From: Tritrichomonas foetus
Taxonomy: Eukaryota > Parabasalia > Tritrichomonadida > Tritrichomonadidae
DNA: 11,665 bases
Assembly: GCA_001839685.1 (NCBI GenBank)
Contig: MLAK01000776.1
Location: 2,174 to 13,838 of the forward strand
Reading direction: 5' to 3'
The notes under the pieces: generated by a model
What the model saw: only the letters and a program-made list of their open reading frames with translations
What the model was told of the DNA's origin: nothing
Database searches by the model: none
In this document: piece after piece, positions 8,254-11,665 of the stretch
How the letters are laid out: the number at the start of each line of letters is the position of its first letter
Position numbering within the stretch: the first letter of the stretch is position 1
Translations under genes and position numbers: made by a program

Positions 8254-8550
8254 TTATAATTCTTGTTTCTTTGATTCCTGTTTCTTCAATTCCTGTTTCT
8301 TCAATTCTTGTTTCTTCAATTCCTGTTTCTTCAATACCTGTTTCTTCAATACCTGTTTCTTCAATTTATGTTTCTTCAATTCTTGTTTCTTCAATTCTTG
8401 TTTCTTCAATTCTTGTTTCTTCAATTCCTGTTTCTTCAATTCCTGTTTCTTCAATTCTTGTTTCTTCAATTNNTGTTTCTTCAATNCCTGTTTCTTCAAT
8501 TTATGTTTCTTTGATTCTTTTATCAGTTCCTTCATTTTAATTGCGTTCAT
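8254..8550 (-). CDS. Doubtful small LKKQE-repeat protein spanning the minisatellite
   Basis: The frame starts at ATG 8550 with a short non-repetitive lead (MNAIKMKELIKES), runs through about 16 LKKQE pentads and stops at TAA 8256-8254. A second TAA and a TAATAAA poly-A-like string follow at once. The pentads would form a short charged helix or coiled coil, similar in codons to the ELLKKQEE part of the large coiled-coil gene. Three N bases leave three residues undetermined. It could equally be a non-coding minisatellite that happens to be open. Confidence 0.22.
   Translation of the reverse strand: MNAIKMKELIKESKKHKLKKQXLKKXXLKKQELKKQELKKQELKKQELKKQELKKQELKKHKLKKQVLKKQVLKKQELKKQELKKQELKKQESKKQEL
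8264..8518. repeat. 15-bp minisatellite, 17 units, possibly coding on the minus strand
   Basis: Units of tgtttcttcaattcc recur every 15 bases from 8264 to 8504. The last three positions vary (tcc, tct, acc, tta). Both end units carry tttgatt in place of ttcaatt, a typical edge degeneration. N bases fall at 8472-8473 and 8486. Because 15 is a multiple of three and the unit contains no stop in several frames, both strands are open. On the minus strand an ATG-started frame (8550 to 8254, 98 codons) gives LKKQE pentads ending in TAATAAA. The commonest variation (tcc/tct) is synonymous there (CAG/CAA) but would be Pro/Leu on the plus strand. Confidence 0.9.
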
Positions 8551-8746
8551 GAATTTTTCGATTGCACAACTGACTCAAATTCACAAATATTATGGTTATT
8601 GTGAACTAGAAACTAATAACTTTCTGGAATTTACTGATGGAATATAAAATTGTGATGAGATGAAAATGGATGCCAAAAAATAAAACAAAATTTCTAGAAA
8701 ATGGAAAGTCTTTATGATATTCATCTTATAATCGCATAGAAAAAAG

Positions 8747-8752
8747 TTTATT
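8747..8752 (-). promoter_or_regulatory. Poly-A signal overlapping the stop of the 97-residue gene
   Basis: On the minus strand the stop reads TAATAAAC, so AATAAA begins inside the TAA. Overlap of a UAAA-type poly-A signal with the stop codon is a known trichomonad habit, which modestly supports both the gene and the lineage guess. Confidence 0.4.
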
Positions 8753-9044
8753 ATTCCACATTGGTGATTTTGGATAATTCCCAAATAACCCGCTCGAGCT
8801 CAGTCAATTCATCTTTATTTGTCGAAATGTAGTTTGGTGGATTATTTTTAATTTTACGTAGAATTTGCAGAAGCATTTGTCTTTTTACGTTACTCATATA
8901 ATTATCGAGAAGTTGATGCGTTTCATGCGCTTCTTTTTGAAGTTTCATTGTTTTTGCGAACATCGAGGGCTCTTCTTTTTTTGGGTTTGAGTTTGAATGA
9001 GGTCTTTTCGGCGAAGACATTTTTTTACTATTTTGACCACTCAT
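8751..9044 (-). CDS. Hypothetical 97-residue basic helical protein
   Basis: The frame runs from ATG 9044 to TAA 8753-8751. The N-terminal 28 residues are Ser/Lys/Pro-rich and probably disordered (SSPKRPHSNSNPKKEEPS, with one SP site and a basic patch that could be nuclear-targeting). The remainder looks like two or three amphipathic helices: MFAKTMKLQKEAHETHQLLD, MSNVKRQMLLQILRKIKN, and DELTELERVIWELSKI. There is no signal peptide or membrane segment. Varied, non-repetitive composition and a stop-overlapping AATAAA favour a real gene over a chance ORF. I do not recognise the family; a small subunit of a nuclear complex is one possibility. Another minus ORF at 8784-8596 overlaps its 3' end and looks like a shadow. 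Confidence 0.6.
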   Translation of the reverse strand: MSGQNSKKMSSPKRPHSNSNPKKEEPSMFAKTMKLQKEAHETHQLLDNYMSNVKRQMLLQILRKIKNNPPNYISTNKDELTELERVIWELSKITNVE

Positions 9045-9402
9045 TCACAAATTATTGACCATAAAATATCGAATTGTAGATTATCATGAAACTCTGCTAT
9101 ATCCAGATTTTCTTCTGTCTATCTGAAATATTTTTATTGTCTCTGTTGTAAACGTTATGACATTTACAAAAATTCTATCATTGATGATCCTTTTTTCCAC
9201 ATTTATTACTTTTTCATTTCTACTTTTGGAAAAAACACCAAGGAAATATTTTCATAATTTTTATATTCATGTAAATGAATAGCAGCTGCTTTTGTTTTCA
9301 CTCGATAATTATATTCACTAAACTGTCGCATATTTTCCTGAAACTGCAAATAAATTTGGTACACATTGGAGTAAAAAATTAAGTGAGTGATTGGAATCAT
9401 CC
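9045..9402. other. Intergenic spacer upstream of the 97-residue gene
   Basis: This AT-rich spacer must hold the minus-strand promoter of the 97-residue gene. Just upstream of that gene's ATG there are minus-strand ATGs with short uORF-like frames, so the transcript leader is probably very short. A 64-codon minus frame (9400-9206, starting MIPITHLIFYSN) lies here. It is Tyr/Lys/Asn-rich and resembles nothing I know, so I do not call it a gene. No RNA gene is seen. Confidence 0.5.
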
Positions 9403-9459
9403 TATTCTTTCTGAACTTAATGATTCTTTCTGAACTTAATGATTCTTTCTGAACTTAAT
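9403..9459. repeat. Three copies of a 19-bp tandem repeat
   Basis: Units of gattctttctgaacttaat end at 9421, 9440 and 9459; the first is diverged at its left end. They lead directly into the first 138-bp block. The 19-bp period is not a multiple of three and stops occur in the plus frames, so this is non-coding satellite. Confidence 0.9.
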
Positions 9460-9597
9460 GATTCTGTAAATGCTCACAAGAAATCGTAAAGATATCTGGC
9501 ATAGAATCCAGAAATTATGAATAAAAAGATTTACTTATCTCATCCACAATTCTGAGGAAAAAATTCATGAATGTTTGCCGAATCAATAATACTTTTT
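9460..9597. repeat. 138-bp block, copy 1
   Basis: The block begins gattctgtaaatgctcacaag and ends aataatacttttt. It matches the block at 9810-9947 base for base by eye, at an offset of 350. Its first bases share the gattct of the 19-bp unit. An N follows immediately at 9598. I see no coding content. Confidence 0.9.
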
Positions 9598-9598
9598 N

Positions 9599-9809
9599 AT
9601 GATTCTTTCTGAACTTAATGATTCTTTCTGAACTTAATGATTCTTTCTGAACTTAATGATTCTTTCTGAACTTAATGATTCTTTCGGAACTTAATGATTC
9701 TTTCTGAACTTAATGATTCTTTCTGAACTTAATGATTCTTTCTGAACTTAATGATTCTTTCGGAACTTAATGATTCTTTCTGAACTTAATGATTCTTTCT
9801 GAACTTAAT
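9599..9809. repeat. Eleven copies of the 19-bp tandem repeat
   Basis: Exactly eleven units of gattctttctgaacttaat occupy 9601-9809. Units 5 and 9 (9677 and 9753) share the same change, ttctga to ttcgga, four units apart. That pattern hints at duplication of a four-unit block. Otherwise the units are identical, so the expansion is recent. Confidence 0.92.
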
Positions 9810-9947
9810 GATTCTGTAAATGCTCACAAGAAATCGTAAAGATATCTGGCATAGAATCCAGAAATTATGAATAAAAAGATTTACTTATCTCATCCACAAT
9901 TCTGAGGAAAAAATTCATGAATGTTTGCCGAATCAATAATACTTTTT
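9810..9947. repeat. 138-bp block, copy 2
   Basis: This is an identical copy of 9460-9597. Here it continues into unique sequence (gttgtaattgcttg) rather than into an N and more 19-bp units. Part of it (9898-9929) is loosely mirrored in inverted orientation at 10016-10043. Confidence 0.9.
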
Positions 9948-10366
9948 TGTTGTAATTGCTTGAAGAACTATGTCATTGAGTTCTAGCATTTCCGTAGTTC
10001 ATTTCAAAAATGGTTGGCAAACGAAGGTTTCTTCCTCAGAATTTTGAGAAACTGGGGAAATATTTGGCTCCAGTGAAACCCACACAACATGCTCTTTCAT
10101 TTATAGCTCAATATTAGAAAGAAAATTTTTGATTTATGGGGAAATCAAACTGCTTTAAATCACATTATGAAGCTAATCATCATTTGCATGATCTTTCCTC
10201 GATATTTAAAAGCCAGATTACAACAGAAAAGTAACAGTGAATTGTATAGGATGACCTTCATAAAAATCCAAGGCATAATTGTTATTAAATATATTTTTAC
10301 ATCTTATAGGTGAATAATAAAAACTAGAAAATAAGGATTTTGAATATACATGATTTTATATAATAA
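9948..10366. other. Unassigned spacer downstream of the Rab gene
   Basis: No ORF or RNA gene is supported here. There is a small hairpin, AGAACT/AGTTCT with a nine-base loop, at 9964-9984. An inverted match to the 138-bp block lies at 10016-10043. The right end must hold the 3' UTR of the minus-strand Rab gene. Confidence 0.5.
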
Positions 10367-10945
10367 TTAACAACAAGGATTAATGGCACCGGGAGATATT
10401 TCTTCAACAGAATCATCCAACAGGGAAGCTTGATTTCCCAAATATTTTAAATTTGGATGTGATGCAATCGCATGGAAAAGCATGGAGATTCCTTCACCAG
10501 ATAGGGCTGATGTTTCAAGGTATTGTTCAGCTTTAATTTTGGCTGCATACTGTTTAGCTTCGAGATATAAAATTTTTCTATCAGAATCTAAATCGACTTT
10601 GTTGCCAACCAAGAATACTAAAACATCTTGTGGTGCACGTTCAAGTAATTTATAAAATGAATCTAACTCGTTGAATGACAGCCGATCAGTAATATCATAC
10701 ACTAATACGCACGCGCTTGCATTTGTGAAGTAAATTGGCGTGAGTGAACGAAATCTTTCGGCACCAGCAGTATCCCACACTTCTAGTTCGATTTCAGCGT
10801 CGTTTATTTTAGTTTTTCCTCGAAAATATCCGGAACCAACAGTCGGATCGGTTCCTGTTTCAAAGTTTCTATTGAAGTAACGACGAGCAATACTCGTTTT
10901 TCCAACTCCTGATTCGCCGATGATAATTATTTTTGCTGTTTTCAT
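10367..10945 (-). CDS. Rab-family small GTPase with alanine at the catalytic glutamine position
   Basis: The protein is 192 residues from ATG 10945, the usual Rab length. The P-loop is GESGVGKT (10-17). Switch I is TDPTVG, with T35 to bind Mg. The G3 motif is WDTAGAERF (57-65), G4 is NKVD (115-118) and G5 is ETSAL (144-148). RFRSLTPIYF after G3 is a Rab-type switch II, and the C-terminus NPCC is a Rab geranylgeranylation signal, so it should act on a membrane in vesicle traffic. The residue equivalent to Ras Gln61 is Ala62, where nearly all Rabs have Gln. Slow intrinsic GTP hydrolysis is therefore expected. The subfamily cannot be fixed by eye; the switch regions are Rab5/Rab-like but not diagnostic. 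Trichomonads have very large Rab families, so a lineage-specific paralogue is likely. Confidence 0.95.
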   Translation of the reverse strand: MKTAKIIIIGESGVGKTSIARRYFNRNFETGTDPTVGSGYFRGKTKINDAEIELEVWDTAGAERFRSLTPIYFTNASACVLVYDITDRLSFNELDSFYKLLERAPQDVLVFLVGNKVDLDSDRKILYLEAKQYAAKIKAEQYLETSALSGEGISMLFHAIASHPNLKYLGNQASLLDDSVEEISPGAINPCC

Positions 10946-11329
10946 GGGATTTTTGGGATTTTGCGAACGTTTAAAAATAGAAGTGATATGACAAATTTAT
11001 ACATCAACACTCTTTCAAAGAACTAACTCATTACAAATCATTAATCACTGATCAAGAAGGAGATTCTTCAATCTTTTTTTTAATCTCGAAAAATCACTGA
11101 ATTTAACAAAGGAAATCACAATCTTCGATTATTAAAAATTATCTCAATGACTCACTCGATGAGGATTGATTCAATAATAATTAACTCAATGATGATTTGC
11201 TCAATGATGATCGATCTATACTATTATCTCAAAAGCCATCCAAATGATTATTTCTCAAATTCGATTAAAAAATCAACCAAACCAACATTGTCTCAAAGAC
11301 AATCCGGAAATAATGGGGATACAGTCATT
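10946..11329. other. Spacer upstream of the Rab gene, with degenerate short repeats
   Basis: The left part holds the Rab promoter. At about 11140-11215 there are loose repeats of ctcaatgatgat-like sequence. A 73-codon plus frame from 11147 (Met/Ile/Ser-rich, MTHSMRIDSIIINSMMICSM) is a product of this repeat and runs into the satellite, so I do not call it a gene. Confidence 0.5.
10979..10986 (-). promoter_or_regulatory. Candidate initiator (TCACTTCT) of the Rab gene
   Basis: On the minus strand TCACTTCT lies 33 bases before the ATG and is followed by an A/T-rich leader. It fits the trichomonad initiator TCAY(T/A), and the longer TCAYTWYT form. A five-base core is frequent by chance, so this is suggestive only. 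Confidence 0.4.
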
Positions 11330-11665
11330 CTCGATTGGTTTTCTGAGTATTTCGATTGGNTTTCCTAGAAAAAGTGGCTTTTTCGAAACTTTTCTGATTG
11401 TTTCGAAATGCTTTCTTTTTGTTTCGATTGAAATTCCCAAAAAAGTGACCTTTTCGATTGAATGTCTGAAAAAAAGTGGTCTTTTCGTTTGAATGTCTGA
11501 AAAAAAGTGGCCTTTTCGATTGAATGTCTGAAAAAAAGTGGCCTTTTCGATTGAATGTCTGAAAAAAAGTGGCCTTTTCGATTGAATGTCTGAAAAAAAG
11601 TGGCCTTTTCGATTGAATGTCTGAAAAAAAGTGGCCTTTTCGATTGAATGTCTGAAAAAAAGTAG
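11330..11665. repeat. 31-bp satellite array, running off the right edge
   Basis: From 11461 the string aatgtctgaaaaaaagtgg recurs every 31 bases (11461, 11492, 11523, 11554, 11585, 11616, 11647), joined by ccttttcgattg. Units after the first two are identical apart from the last, which is cut by the window edge. Leftward, 11330-11460 holds progressively diverged copies (cgattggttttctgag, gaaattcccaaaaaagtgacc) and one N at 11360. The gradient from degenerate to uniform points to expansion towards the right. No gene is supported in it. Confidence 0.9.

Noticed and set aside
8264..8518. CRISPR array
   Set aside because: The 15-bp units are contiguous with no unique spacers, and the genome is eukaryotic.
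8235..8540. Plus-strand VSSIP-repeat frame over the minisatellite
   Set aside because: The repeat is open in several frames; on this strand the main unit variation changes Pro to Leu, and there is no supporting start context.
9206..9400. Minus-strand 64-codon frame
   Set aside because: It is short, AT-driven in composition, without a recognisable motif, and its upstream side runs straight into the 19-bp satellite.
11147..11492. Two plus-strand frames at 11147-11368 and 11244-11492
   Set aside because: They are composed of degenerate and satellite repeats, include N codons, and show no domain.

Overview
The window looks like part of an AT-rich, intron-poor protist nuclear genome. The genes are long, single-exon and eukaryotic: an RI-type leucine-rich-repeat protein, a WD40 protein with a deubiquitinase-like tail, and a Rab GTPase with a Cys-Cys prenylation end. 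They are separated by short AT-rich spacers and simple tandem repeats. I see no introns, no bacterial operon layout and no ribosome-binding sites. A parabasalid, especially a Tritrichomonas/Trichomonas relative, fits best: many Rab and LRR genes, TCAYT(T/A)-like initiator matches, and poly-A signals close to or overlapping stop codons. This is inference from style, not a marker-gene identification. Scattered N bases inside repeats indicate a draft assembly.

Layout. Positions 2-3700 (+) hold the 3' part of a large low-complexity protein. It runs from a charged (D/E)EEAKKKA helix-like repeat through Ser/Pro/Gln/Asn-rich disorder and one more ordered segment to a 320-residue Gln/Glu/Leu coiled coil and an acidic tail. 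Positions 4173-5825 (+) encode a 550-residue protein made almost wholly of about 18 RI-like LRRs. Positions 6170-8164 (+) encode a 664-residue protein with an N-terminal WD40 propeller resembling PLAA/Doa1. Its C-terminal region carries the Gln-Cys-His triad of MINDY-family deubiquitinases. Position 8165 onward is repeat-rich: a 15-bp minisatellite (8264-8518), a small minus-strand gene (8751-9044), and a compound 19-bp/138-bp repeat (9403-9947). A minus-strand Rab-like GTPase (10367-10945) follows, and then a 31-bp satellite that runs off the right edge.

Nothing ties the genes into one pathway. The most notable items are the WD40-MINDY domain combination, which joins a probable ubiquitin-binding propeller to a probable ubiquitin protease in one chain, and the Rab whose catalytic glutamine position is alanine. 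The duplicated 138-bp block next to an N may be an assembly artefact.
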